Source of the DNA: Bacteroidota bacterium
GTDB lineage: Bacteria; Bacteroidota; Bacteroidia; Cytophagales; Cyclobacteriaceae
DNA length: 64,000 bases
Reading direction: 5' to 3'
Assembly (NCBI GenBank): GCA_023417065.1
Contig: JAEZGH010000039.1
Span: 1-64,000 of the forward strand
A program made the position numbers and the translations under genes. Positions 1 to 8,638 of the stretch are shown here, in pieces. The stretch's first letter is position 1; each line of letters begins with the position of its first letter. The notes beneath the pieces are model-generated. The model ran no database searches. It was not told the origin of the DNA and worked only from the letters and a program-made list of their open reading frames with translations.

Positions 1-8
1 CTACCTAA

Positions 9-86
9 TTACTTCTTCTTCTTAGCAGCTTTCTTAGCTGTCTTTTTAGCAGACTTCTTAGCTGCCTTCTTCGCTGTTTTTGCCAT
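9..86 (-). CDS. 25-residue Lys/Ala-rich histone H1-tail-like peptide
   Basis: A short minus-strand frame encodes 25 residues made only of Met, Ala, Lys, Thr and Ser, in an AKKAAKKSAKK pattern, ending in four lysines. This resembles the C-terminal tail of eukaryotic H1 and of bacterial H1-like proteins, which bind DNA without sequence specificity. The start is fixed: an in-frame stop lies three codons upstream of the ATG. At 25 residues it is far shorter than usual bacterial H1-like proteins and has no globular part. A possible promoter and a strongly A-tracted stretch lie upstream. It could also be a chance low-complexity frame, but the clean start, stop and composition favour a real peptide. 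A nucleoid role is inference. Confidence 0.6.
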   Translation of the reverse strand: MAKTAKKAAKKSAKKTAKKAAKKKK

Positions 87-117
87 AGCGTTTTAGAATT
101 TATTGTTAAACAATACG

Positions 118-146
118 AAAAGTTATAACAAAAATTTTATTCCAAA
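118..146 (-). promoter_or_regulatory. Possible promoter of the Lys/Ala peptide gene
   Basis: On the minus strand TAACTTTT (118-125) approximates the Bacteroidetes -7 element TAnnTTTG, with a TTG about 17 nt upstream. The last base of the -7 box is off consensus, so this is tentative. Confidence 0.3.
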
Positions 147-170
147 AAATTTTTCGAAAAAATTTTTTCG
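144..170. repeat. Phased A-tract direct repeat
   Basis: Two near-identical units, A6T5CG (144-156) and A6T6CG (157-170), follow each other. Such A/T tracts are known to bend DNA or act as UP elements. They lie directly upstream of the candidate promoter of the small basic peptide. Confidence 0.6.
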
Positions 171-229
171 TTTCACTTTTTTTTCCGGAAGAACTGTTGA
201 GATAACTTTTGATGAAGTCATCGTGCATG

Positions 230-1252
230 TCAGATGATGTTTACTTCAGGATGTAACTTGATCTTGAATTTTTCATGTACACTCGACTGAATATTACATG
301 CCAGATCCCATATCTCTTTACCATTCGCCTGATTGTAATTCACAAGCACAAGAGCCTGCAATGGATGGACGCCGGCGTCCTGGAATTTTTTTCCCTTCCA
401 TCCGCATTGCTCGATCATCCATCCGGCGGGAATCTTTACCATGTTTCCCTGGTCGATGAAACCCGGTACTGATGGAAAGCTTTTCTTCAAGTCTTCGTAT
501 TGCTCCAACGGAACCGACGGGTTCTTAAAAAAGCTTCCTGCGTTGCCGACAACTGCGGGATCGGGAAGTTTACTTTTTCGGATGCGAATAACCGCATCGC
601 TTATTGCCTTGACCGAGATTTCCTCCACGTTCATCTCCTGTAACGTCTCCCGGATAGCCCCGTAGCTGGTATTATATAAGTGATTATTCTTTGTGAGAGT
701 TAAAGTAACACTTGAAATAAAGTAACGATCCTTCCCGGCATGTTTGAAAAAACTCTCGCGGTATCCGAACTGACATTCTTCGTTGGAGAAGTTTACGACG
801 TGTCCGGACGCGAGTTCCACCGCCTCTACCAGCCGGATGACGTTCTTAACCTCGACACCATAAGCGCCGATGTTTTGCATTGGGGCGGCACCGACCGTAC
901 CAGGTATGAGCGACAGGTTTTCAATTCCACCCAGGTTTCGTTCAACACAGTGCATGACGAACTCATGCCAGTTTTCTCCTGAGCCTACCTGCAAGGTTAT
1001 GCTGGATGCATTTTCGTTAACAGTAGTAATTCCCTTGATTTCGTTCTTGACAGCCAGACCGGGGAAGTCGCGTGTGAAAAGAACATTGCTGCCGCCGCCG
1101 AGTATTAAAAGCGGTAGCGAGGAGAACAGTGGCGAGGAGCGCAATTCACGAAGATCGTCGAGGGAACGAATTTTCGTAAAGTGCTTTGCCCTGGCGTCAA
1201 TGTGAAACGTGTTGTACGGAAGCAGACTGACATTCTCGAGAATCTCCAACAT
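230..1252 (-). CDS. murB: UDP-N-acetylenolpyruvoylglucosamine reductase MurB
   Basis: MurB reduces UDP-GlcNAc-enolpyruvate to UDP-MurNAc with NADPH and FAD, in cytoplasmic peptidoglycan precursor synthesis. The 340-residue length matches type I (E. coli-like) MurB. Visible motifs are the FAD-binding GGGSNVL (52-58), IPGTVGAAPMQNIGAYG (116-132), the YR pair (164-165), GNAGSFFKNP with the proton-donor serine at 240, and HPEV near the C terminus with the catalytic glutamate at 336. The start is an ATG giving the usual short N terminus. The gene is followed on the same strand by the small basic peptide gene after a 143-base AT-rich spacer. Confidence 0.97.
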   Translation of the reverse strand: MLEILENVSLLPYNTFHIDARAKHFTKIRSLDDLRELRSSPLFSSLPLLILGGGSNVLFTRDFPGLAVKNEIKGITTVNENASSITLQVGSGENWHEFVMHCVERNLGGIENLSLIPGTVGAAPMQNIGAYGVEVKNVIRLVEAVELASGHVVNFSNEECQFGYRESFFKHAGKDRYFISSVTLTLTKNNHLYNTSYGAIRETLQEMNVEEISVKAISDAVIRIRKSKLPDPAVVGNAGSFFKNPSVPLEQYEDLKKSFPSVPGFIDQGNMVKIPAGWMIEQCGWKGKKFQDAGVHPLQALVLVNYNQANGKEIWDLACNIQSSVHEKFKIKLHPEVNII

Positions 1253-1345
1253 GTGTCTTTAATTTTTCGCACGAAGGTAGCGAATAAACGCGATCAAGCC
1301 GGTTTAAATGACACAAAACCTATTGATGTGAGTTTTGAAACTTCG

Positions 1346-2545
1346 TTACTGGATACTGCCAGCTAACTCCTCCTTCGAGATTTTGAACAGACAAATTCGC
1401 GGGAACCTTCCTGCGATGTGGGTTGTGCCGCAGACAGCAATGCCGCCATCTTCGGTGGCAATACTTTTCCCCAGCTCATACGGATTGGAGAAACCCAGGT
1501 ACCGCGTACCCACGAGCGCGCCGCTTGTCTGATCGTAAAAGAACAGTCCGATCTGTTTTGCCTTCACGTTACTGCTGTACATCAGGATAGACTTATTATC
1601 AACTGTGATGGGTTGAATGCCTACAGCAGCATCCGGAACTAGCTCGCGCATATTGTATCCTCCAAGATTGCTGATGGTGCCAGGAGCGCCGGCAAGAGAA
1701 ACGGAGGGCACGAAGTAATTTGATCCAAAGTTAAAGTACGCTGTCGCGAACTGGTTGCCAGAAAGCGGAACGACTGCGCTGAGTCCGCCGTTCTCATGTT
1801 GTCCATGAATGAAGTGAGATACATCGTCATCTCCCTGAAGGCGAGTAGTCACTAATGAGAAGGTATAGTCGAAAAATCCGTTGAAGTAGTACTCGCCACT
1901 GGGAAACCTTCCGACAGCAAAAGGGAACTGGCGACCTGTGTTCAGGAAGTGTTGCATAATGATGTCCTCCATGGAATCATTGTCGGCGATCCTGAATCGC
2001 CTTGTCAGCGTCACACCCCCGGTTGGGGTGACTTTCGAAAACCGGGTTTTTTTGTCGACCTGATCGTAGCTCAATAACAGAAAGCCATCTCCGGTCGAAT
2101 AGGAGGTCGCTGCAGGATAAGAGAGACCGGTAGGGAAATAATTGAAAGTCTCCAGTGACGCATCTGTTTCTACCAGTACCGCCTCCGAAGTCGAATTCAT
2201 ACAGAAAAAATAGTATTTCCCATTGATTTCATACACGCCGGGAATGGGTCTTACAAAGGCTTGATCCATCAAGATGTCCCTTTCAACGCTACCATCGTCG
2301 CGAACCTTGAGGAGGTAAATGCCGGGCTGAGGCAGATCAACCTGCCGGTCGCGTGCGGCTACCAGAAGAAAACCTTTGTCAGGGGTCTGTACCATGTCGA
2401 CCGGATAGAACGATTCGGCGAACCCATTGTGATCGTAGATACGAACGAAGTTCTCGGTTTCCGAAAGCTCAGAGGGTTCTTCGGCACAGCGGGTGAACAC
2501 AACAATTGCCGTGCACATGAGAACAAGGTGTCCGATGAATTTCAT
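1346..2545 (-). CDS. Secreted beta-propeller-like lipoprotein, unknown function
   Basis: About 399 residues. I place the start at an ATG giving a basic, hydrophobic signal with a Cys at about residue 20 (FTRC); arginine just before the Cys makes the lipobox atypical. A longer frame to 2623 would need a TTG start inside the upstream gene. The mature part repeats a pattern of roughly 45 residues: a Gly-rich strand (GFLLVAARD, GGIAVCGTT), then an I-x-L-x-K strand and an acidic turn, as in beta-propellers. No family was recognised. It is the last gene of a four-gene minus-strand operon, and its start lies one base after the stop of the barrel gene. A role with those exported proteins is inferred. 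Confidence 0.7.
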   Translation of the reverse strand: MKFIGHLVLMCTAIVVFTRCAEEPSELSETENFVRIYDHNGFAESFYPVDMVQTPDKGFLLVAARDRQVDLPQPGIYLLKVRDDGSVERDILMDQAFVRPIPGVYEINGKYYFFCMNSTSEAVLVETDASLETFNYFPTGLSYPAATSYSTGDGFLLLSYDQVDKKTRFSKVTPTGGVTLTRRFRIADNDSMEDIIMQHFLNTGRQFPFAVGRFPSGEYYFNGFFDYTFSLVTTRLQGDDDVSHFIHGQHENGGLSAVVPLSGNQFATAYFNFGSNYFVPSVSLAGAPGTISNLGGYNMRELVPDAAVGIQPITVDNKSILMYSSNVKAKQIGLFFYDQTSGALVGTRYLGFSNPYELGKSIATEDGGIAVCGTTHIAGRFPRICLFKISKEELAGSIQ

Positions 2546-2546
2546 A

Positions 2547-3434
2547 CTACTTTGTGTTAACAGTTGATTTAAACCCGTTGGATAGGAAGCGCAACGGGAA
2601 CATGACGCCCGCAGAGATGACAAGATTGTTTAGCGTAAGGTCATCCATGGCATCCCCAACGCCAACAAGGCGATCGTTGTCGTATCGGTTTGACGGGGAG
2701 TTCAGCAACGTGAGTGCCCACCTGTATTGGATATCGAGATTGAGGCGTACGTTACCTGGAGTGAAATAGACCCCCGCACCACCGACTATACCATAGTGAT
2801 GCCGGGCGAACAAATCAGTTGCTCCCACACTTATAGGTTCACTTTCGAAGTGGTTCGGGCCACCGGCGGATTCGTCGATACCGCTTTGAGTAACCTCTTT
2901 TGTAGCGTTCAGGAGGGTGTTCAGATAAGCGCCCGCCTGAACGTAAGGAGAAAAACGGTTTAATGGGAATTCATACTTCAGCACCACAGGAACAGAGAGG
3001 TGTTCCATCCGGTGGGAGTGCTTGAATGATAAATCTACCTGCATCGAAGATTGCTCAGGATCACGCCAGTTGAAACGATTTCCGTAAATAACACCCATCT
3101 GGTGATAACCAGGTTGCACACTTATCGAGAATCCTCGAAAGTAGAATGCGCACTCGAGCGCGACCTGGCCTCCCAACGGAGCAAATGTTTCGTATTCCTT
3201 TCCGATAAGCGTGCCGTCGTAGTTTGTAGGAGTGATCACAGCAAATGAGTTTTCGACTAAGGGGTTGCTCAGATTTACACCACCCTTCAGTCCGATCCAC
3301 CATTGCTTGTGGAGGAACGCATTGTTTTTGTCGTTACTCCGGTTGAATGGAGCCGGCTGACTTTTTCTTTTCTGACCAGACGCGCTGAAAACGCAAAGGC
3401 CAACAAGAACTGCGATAAGGATCTTTCGTTTCAT
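2547..3434 (-). CDS. Outer-membrane beta-barrel protein (PorT-like fold)
   Basis: About 295 residues with a Sec signal (MKRKILIAVLVGLCVFSASGQ). The rest alternates amphipathic strands with turns, for example WIGLKGGVNLS, FSISVQPGYHQMG, FSPYVQAGAYLN and a C-terminal strand ending in aromatic residues. This is typical of the PorT/OmpW-like eight-stranded barrels abundant in Bacteroidota. The ATG at 3434 lies one base after the stop of the DUF1501 gene; a TTG at 3446 would overlap that gene. It sits between a T9SS-tailed DUF1501 protein and a lipoprotein, so it may anchor or partner them at the outer membrane (inference). Confidence 0.75.
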   Translation of the reverse strand: MKRKILIAVLVGLCVFSASGQKRKSQPAPFNRSNDKNNAFLHKQWWIGLKGGVNLSNPLVENSFAVITPTNYDGTLIGKEYETFAPLGGQVALECAFYFRGFSISVQPGYHQMGVIYGNRFNWRDPEQSSMQVDLSFKHSHRMEHLSVPVVLKYEFPLNRFSPYVQAGAYLNTLLNATKEVTQSGIDESAGGPNHFESEPISVGATDLFARHHYGIVGGAGVYFTPGNVRLNLDIQYRWALTLLNSPSNRYDNDRLVGVGDAMDDLTLNNLVISAGVMFPLRFLSNGFKSTVNTK

Positions 3435-3435
3435 A

Positions 3436-5142
3436 TTATCCCACAATGGTTAGTTTCTTTGACTGGCGGAAGACCCCGGCCTTGAGAAGGCATACATAGG
3501 ATCCGGGTTTAATATCGGTCACGTCGACGGAGATCGTGTAGTCGCCGGGACTATAATGTCCGTCAACAACACGTTTTACTTCGTTGCCGTTGACGTCGAG
3601 CAGCGAGATGACGACGATTCCTGAGTTGTTTACTTTAAACGGAACCTTAGTTTCTGTTACTGCAGGATTTGGGTAACAATCTCCGAGGGCGAAACGGGAA
3701 CTCACAAAACCTTCGGCACTTGTAATGGTTCGCTGAGCTATAGGGAGTTCCGTAAACACGACACCATCGGAGGTACCGGCAGGTGTCATGATACCAGGGA
3801 ATATCTCATTGAGATCGGAGTCACTAACACCCATCCAGTCGCGCATGATGTTCGCATAGATTTGGCGATAATCGAACTGCATGCCTACGTTTCGTTCATT
3901 CAGGTCGGGTACCTCGCCCAGCACGCCGGGGTTAGCGCCTTTTCCGAAAATCATCACGGGTGCACCTGTTCCGTGATCTGTTCCGTAACTTCCGTTGGAT
4001 TCAACACGCCGTCCAAACTCCGAGGTTGTGAACGTGAGCACCTGATCCTCGAGACCGCGTGCCCGGAGGTCATCCTGAAAGGCTTTCATCGCCGACGATA
4101 TGTGGTACAGCAGCGCGGCGTGTGCCCCCATTGTGGTGTCGTAACTTTCCACCTGCTCCGCATGGGTATCAAATCCCCCGATCTTGACGAGGAATACGCG
4201 GGTCTTGCATCCCCCCGCGAGCATGCGTGCAATAAGCTTCAGCTGTGGGCTGAGAGAGTTTTGGTAGCTGTTGCGTGGCGCGTTATAAGGATATTTCTCA
4301 GGATAGGTCACGGAGGTTTCACGACCGGCTTTCCATACTTCAAAAAGTCGCTCTGCATAGTCCTTCGACTTATCTTCCAGGCTAAGAATCCAGTCCAGCT
4401 CTTCATAATATGCAGAGCCCCGGAGATACTCCGGCGGCAGACCCCGTGGATCTACATCGACGTCAACAAAACCTTCGAGTTCCTCCACGAGTTTGGCAAA
4501 TGCTTCCGGATCGTTTAGGGAAATAGACATCGGGATATTTCCTTCCTGGTGGAAGATCAACGAAACGTCGCTGCCCATTTCAATCGCCAGTGGATCCTTC
4601 ATTCTTTCATTCGGGAAGTTCTGCGGATATTGCTGAGGGGAAATTTCCTGACGCAGATACCGGCCGATCCATCCGGAAGAATAATAATCCTCTGACGATC
4701 CTCCCATGAAAAGAATATCGCGGCCGCGGAAGTGTGATCCATTGTTGTTTTTATATGAAACACCTTGGATCATATTCACCCGTCCCCGGTCATACAGATC
4801 TTTAATAGCAACCATATCAGGATGAAGTCCGACCTGCGCGTTAGAAGGAAGCGTGCGATCGAGTTCAATATACTTTCGCAGGCTGTTTTTTGCAGGGATG
4901 GCAATATTGGGGCGCTTACTATAATAGAGATCGTAACTTTCAACTGGGATGAGGGTGTTCAACCCGTCATTGCCCCCGTGCATCTGAAGGATGATAAGAA
5001 CACGATCCTCGATTGACGCAGCCCTCGCAAGTCGCGACAACTGGTTGTCACCCATGACACGAATGGGAATTCCGGCCATTGTGATAGGAATACCCATCGC
5101 GAACGGCATCTTCTTCAGAAAACTTCTACGGTTTTGTTTCAT
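3436..5142 (-). CDS. DUF1501 protein with Tat signal and T9SS C-terminal sorting domain
   Basis: About 568 residues. The N terminus reads MKQNRRSFLKK followed by a hydrophobic stretch, a twin-arginine signal. The DUF1501 core (alkaline phosphatase/sulfatase-like superfamily) begins with LQMHGGNDGLNTLIP and includes FTTSEFGRR and GTDHGTG segments. The last about 80 residues (from GDCYPNPAV to KLTIVG) form a type A sorting domain of the type IX secretion system. The product should cross the inner membrane folded by Tat and then the outer membrane by T9SS. A TTG start at 5154 is possible, but the ATG at 5142 puts the Tat motif at the usual place. DUF1501 is commonly paired with DUF1800, as here. 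The substrate is unknown. Confidence 0.88.
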   Translation of the reverse strand: MKQNRRSFLKKMPFAMGIPITMAGIPIRVMGDNQLSRLARAASIEDRVLIILQMHGGNDGLNTLIPVESYDLYYSKRPNIAIPAKNSLRKYIELDRTLPSNAQVGLHPDMVAIKDLYDRGRVNMIQGVSYKNNNGSHFRGRDILFMGGSSEDYYSSGWIGRYLRQEISPQQYPQNFPNERMKDPLAIEMGSDVSLIFHQEGNIPMSISLNDPEAFAKLVEELEGFVDVDVDPRGLPPEYLRGSAYYEELDWILSLEDKSKDYAERLFEVWKAGRETSVTYPEKYPYNAPRNSYQNSLSPQLKLIARMLAGGCKTRVFLVKIGGFDTHAEQVESYDTTMGAHAALLYHISSAMKAFQDDLRARGLEDQVLTFTTSEFGRRVESNGSYGTDHGTGAPVMIFGKGANPGVLGEVPDLNERNVGMQFDYRQIYANIMRDWMGVSDSDLNEIFPGIMTPAGTSDGVVFTELPIAQRTITSAEGFVSSRFALGDCYPNPAVTETKVPFKVNNSGIVVISLLDVNGNEVKRVVDGHYSPGDYTISVDVTDIKPGSYVCLLKAGVFRQSKKLTIVG

Positions 5143-5146
5143 AGCC

Positions 5147-6898
5147 TCAGGCAAGTTGGTATTCAGGTGTTTGCAGCATCGCGTTGAAAAGGAAAATCAA
5201 CTGATCACGGAGGTCGCCAGCGCCATTGTTCCAGCGGGTTGTCCAATAGGCTTCGTCAAACTCCTGGAGAAAGCGTTCCATGAAGTAATTCAGTCGTTGC
5301 GCCGTCAGCGTGGAGCTGTCGTCAGCATCCCCGTCGAATGTGAGATTCTCAGCCATTGGCAAGAGCGTCCCGGCCAGCGCGATGATAAGCTGTCGGGCAT
5401 CCGAAGCCTCGGCCGAAAAGTTTGCCGAGACATACTCGAGTACGTCTATCGACACCGTTGAGGGCATTTCGTACTGAAATAGATGTCTTATAAAATCGTA
5501 TCGCTTCGCCAGGGAGTTTGGCGTAATCCAGATGCGGTTATAAATAGGAAACTGGTGATAGGCTTCATAGCCGGCCACATCGTATGGCTCGTAAAAGGTC
5601 ATGCCGAGATCTTCGACGACGCGAAGAAGGTACTCAGTGATTCTATAGAAGCCCTCAACATCGGTGTTCATGTCAGGAACGGTTACACCAAAGGTTCGTA
5701 GCGTCCCAACGGCGAGATCCAGAGGCGACTTGATGATGCTGCCGTAATTATCGTCGACAACTTCCGCATTTCCCGAGTGATAAAAGTGTTCGCTTCTAAG
5801 GAGGTTTTCAATTACAGGTTGAATCTTGTAACCATTCGAACGAAGCATCTCTGCCATTGGGGTGATGATGTGTTCGTCGATGTAGGCAACCTTGTTACCC
5901 GGCTCCCAAAGGTCGTGGGGAGCATGAACAAAGAAGCGATAGATCTTCCAGCAGATGTTTCGCGCCGTTTCTTCCGAAGAGTAGATAATGTCAATCAGTT
6001 GTCGGATTTCGTCAAGGGCACTGGCCTCGGTAGGATTGGTGCCGTTCAGTAGTGTCGGGTCGGGTATTACTGACTGCGAATTGAACCGATGGCTGAATGT
6101 TTTTGCGTCATTGTCATGTGATGATGCATTCAGCGCAGAACCGCGGACCCGACCACGAGGTAAACCTGTGTCTTCATCGATGGTGGCAAAATCAAGATCA
6201 GCATTCCAGCCAGAAAGTACGCGTGCCGCTGCCTGTACATCCTGTTCGGTGAATACATAATAGTCACCTGTAGCAAGCCCGTCAGGAATCTTACCAGCGA
6301 GACCGCGACCTATTGTGTAAAGCTCAAGGAGTTCACGTGCGTAGTTTTCGTTGACCCTTCCTTTTACATTTTGGTTACCATCCAGAAGCCTGAGCATGGC
6401 GTTGTCGACACTGATCTTAACGGTAAGGTTCTTTATGTTATAAGTCTCATCCAGGTCGCTGTCGAGTGCGAACTGGCGAAAGAGAAGGTTCTGGAAGAAG
6501 AGCGCAGGAATGCTAAAGACTTTCGACTTAATGGTAGTGAAGTGGGTATGCAGGAAGAACACGATTTTTTCCCGCGCACTATACGCAAGCGACAGGTTCG
6601 CGGGAACGCCGGCACTCATCATTTGTCCGAGATGCCATGCGAGGTAATAGTTTTCGAGTTTGAATCCTTCACTGTTCGCATCCGTCACACCCGAGTATAT
6701 CCACTCTATACCAGTTTTTGGATCGATGGGGGGCTGCGGGTCAGGAAGCGTTTGATGGAACAATGCTTCCATTGCCTGGACGGGGGTGAGAGCGGCAAAC
6801 GTTTCAAGCTCAGCTTTCGTAGCACCAAACGTTGCTCTGCGCAGCAAATGGGCTGCATTTCGAATACCAAGAGTCCCCGATAATTCCGGTAATGGCAT
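5147..6898 (-). CDS. DUF1800 family protein
   Basis: A 583-residue protein with the DUF1800 opening (AAHLLRRATFGAT near residue 15) and the conserved NENYARELLELYTIG segment in the middle. DUF1800 proteins are widespread partners of DUF1501 proteins, and their biochemical role is not known to me. No signal peptide or lipobox is visible: the protein begins MPLPELSGTLGIRNAAH. This contrasts with its exported neighbour. It is the first gene of the minus-strand operon 6898 to 1346, and its stop lies four bases before the ATG of the DUF1501 gene. Confidence 0.88.
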   Translation of the reverse strand: MPLPELSGTLGIRNAAHLLRRATFGATKAELETFAALTPVQAMEALFHQTLPDPQPPIDPKTGIEWIYSGVTDANSEGFKLENYYLAWHLGQMMSAGVPANLSLAYSAREKIVFFLHTHFTTIKSKVFSIPALFFQNLLFRQFALDSDLDETYNIKNLTVKISVDNAMLRLLDGNQNVKGRVNENYARELLELYTIGRGLAGKIPDGLATGDYYVFTEQDVQAAARVLSGWNADLDFATIDEDTGLPRGRVRGSALNASSHDNDAKTFSHRFNSQSVIPDPTLLNGTNPTEASALDEIRQLIDIIYSSEETARNICWKIYRFFVHAPHDLWEPGNKVAYIDEHIITPMAEMLRSNGYKIQPVIENLLRSEHFYHSGNAEVVDDNYGSIIKSPLDLAVGTLRTFGVTVPDMNTDVEGFYRITEYLLRVVEDLGMTFYEPYDVAGYEAYHQFPIYNRIWITPNSLAKRYDFIRHLFQYEMPSTVSIDVLEYVSANFSAEASDARQLIIALAGTLLPMAENLTFDGDADDSSTLTAQRLNYFMERFLQEFDEAYWTTRWNNGAGDLRDQLIFLFNAMLQTPEYQLA

Positions 6899-7100
6899 AA
6901 TTTTCAGTTCTTAACAATCAGCTATATTAGTTCATTCACGGAAAATTCCACCGCAGAAGGAGTTAAACGGCTTAATGGATCGGTCACTGATCAAAAAATG
7001 ACGGATGGTTTTACTTCGTGTGAATTTTATTTGTTACACCGTCTGAATGATCATGAAAGATAAGTGTAATATTACTGTCAAATAATGCGCTTTTTTCTCA

Positions 7101-7952
7101 ATGAAAATTATTGAATGTCCGCGAGATGCAATGCAGGGTATCGCAGCATTTATCCCTACCGCCGACAAGGTACGCTACCTGAATAAATTGCTTTCTGTCG
7201 GGTTTGATACGCTTGATTTTGGAAGCTTTGTTTCTCCCAAGGCAATTCCACAGATGCGTGATACGAAAGATGTACTTAGCTCACTTGACATAGGGGAGAG
7301 CAAGACAAAATTACTGGCCATTGTTGCCAACGTGCGGGGCGCCGAAGAAGCTGCTCTTTATAATGAAATAACATTTCTTGGATTTCCATTATCTATATCG
7401 GAGACGTTTCAGCAGCGCAATACGAACAAATCAATTTCTGAAGCACTGAATACATTGGAGCAGATAAAAGAAGTCTGTCTTAAGAAGGATAAGAAACTCG
7501 TAACATATATAAGTATGGGTTTCGGCAATCCTTATGGCGATCCATATGATGCAGCTATGTTAGGGCAGTTCACCGGTATTCTTATGGCTCTGGGTGCAGA
7601 TGTCGTTTCCCTGGCAGACACGGTAGGTGCTGCGACGTCGGAAGAGGTTCACAACGCTGTGAAGTCAGTTTTGAGTGCATATCCTGAAGTAGAAATTGGT
7701 GTGCACTTACATGCTGCACCGACAGACGCGCGAGCGAAACTTAAGACGGCATACGACGCAGGTTGCCGGCGTTTTGATGGTGCGTTGAAAGGTTTTGGTG
7801 GTTGCCCGATGGCGAAAGATGAGCTAGTGGGCAATATTGCCACAGAAGAAATCATTGATGTTGTCGTGTCCGCGGGGGAAATCCTGGCCATTGATAACGA
7901 TGCGCTCGCGGAAGCGCTGAACCTGGCAGCCGAAATATTCCCAAAGCGCTGA
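7101..7952 (+). CDS. Hydroxymethylglutaryl-CoA lyase-like enzyme
   Basis: A 283-residue HMGL-type TIM barrel. HMG-CoA lyase splits HMG-CoA into acetoacetate and acetyl-CoA, the last step of leucine and ketone-body breakdown. Visible motifs are ECPRDAMQG (5-13, with catalytic Arg8), GFDTLDFGSFVSPKAIPQM, the metal-binding GVHLHAAP and the C-terminal GFGGCPMAKDELVGN loop with the family cysteine and asparagine. This matches HMG-CoA lyase better than isopropylmalate or citramalate synthases, which are longer. The opening ECPRD replaces the more usual EVGPRD. It stands alone and diverges from the DUF1800 operon. Exact substrate is inferred from the motifs. Confidence 0.85.
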   Translation: MKIIECPRDAMQGIAAFIPTADKVRYLNKLLSVGFDTLDFGSFVSPKAIPQMRDTKDVLSSLDIGESKTKLLAIVANVRGAEEAALYNEITFLGFPLSISETFQQRNTNKSISEALNTLEQIKEVCLKKDKKLVTYISMGFGNPYGDPYDAAMLGQFTGILMALGADVVSLADTVGAATSEEVHNAVKSVLSAYPEVEIGVHLHAAPTDARAKLKTAYDAGCRRFDGALKGFGGCPMAKDELVGNIATEEIIDVVVSAGEILAIDNDALAEALNLAAEIFPKR

Positions 7953-7990
7953 AAATATTACTTTGTCAGATGTGGCCGCATCGCCCGTCG

Positions 7991-7998
7991 TAACTTTG
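7991..7998 (+). promoter_or_regulatory. Bacteroidetes -7 element before the TPR gene
   Basis: TAACTTTG matches TAnnTTTG 15 nt before the ATG at 8014. A TTTG at 7962-7965 could be the -33 element, although the 25-nt spacing is longer than usual. Confidence 0.4.
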
Positions 7999-8013
7999 GG
8001 GAAACTCCAGATT

Positions 8014-8634
8014 ATGAAAAAGTGCGGTATACTGGTTTCTCTGCTTTTAATCTCTCTTTGCCTGAATGCGCAGAATGCGAAAGATTTGACTCAGAAGGGA
8101 CGGGAATCTTTCGAGAAGCGCGACTATATGGATGCGCTCCTGAATCTTAACAGAGCTATAGAACTCGATAAAAACTATTCTCCTGCGTATTACCTGCGTG
8201 GAAATATCAAAGACAACTTTGATGATCGCCATGGTGCCATGAAAGATTACAATTTGGCTATCGAAAGAAATCCAAAGTTTGCGGATGCTTTCTTTGCGCG
8301 CGGTAACGTGAAGATGAAGCTTCAGGATTACTATGGAGCTATTGCGGATTTCACGTCGGCGATTACGTTGAACGAGAATTACGTAGAAGCTTACTATAAC
8401 AGAGGAAAAGCCAAGCAGTTTCTTCAGGCGTATGAAGACGCGATCAACGATTGTTCGAAGATCATCAAAATCAAACCTGATGATTTTGATGCATGGTTTT
8501 TACGCGGCATTCTCCGAATAGATTTTGGTGACCTCAACAGCGGCTGCCTTGACCTTAGCAAGGCCGGCGAACTTGGTGATCTGAAAGCCTACGAAGTGAT
8601 TCGCGAAAAGTGTAATCTCAAGACAGGTGATTAA
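8014..8634 (+). CDS. Exported tetratricopeptide-repeat protein
   Basis: 206 residues from the ATG at 8014, which opens a clear Sec signal (MKKCGILVSLLLISLCLNAQ). A longer in-frame start at 7963 would put 17 non-signal residues in front and include the promoter. About five TPR units follow, with the usual W/Y-x-x-x-G-Y/F, A and P spacing (FEKRDYMDALLNLNRAIELDKNY; YNRGKAKQFLQAYEDAINDC). TPR arrays are protein-binding scaffolds; the partner cannot be told. The protein is probably periplasmic. Its stop is four bases from the convergent dprA stop. Confidence 0.85.
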   Translation: MKKCGILVSLLLISLCLNAQNAKDLTQKGRESFEKRDYMDALLNLNRAIELDKNYSPAYYLRGNIKDNFDDRHGAMKDYNLAIERNPKFADAFFARGNVKMKLQDYYGAIADFTSAITLNENYVEAYYNRGKAKQFLQAYEDAINDCSKIIKIKPDDFDAWFLRGILRIDFGDLNSGCLDLSKAGELGDLKAYEVIREKCNLKTGD

Positions 8635-8638
8635 GCCG

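Noticed and set aside
3862..4518. Long plus-strand frame of 218 codons
   Set aside because: Antisense shadow of the DUF1501 gene, which has clear family motifs on the minus strand.
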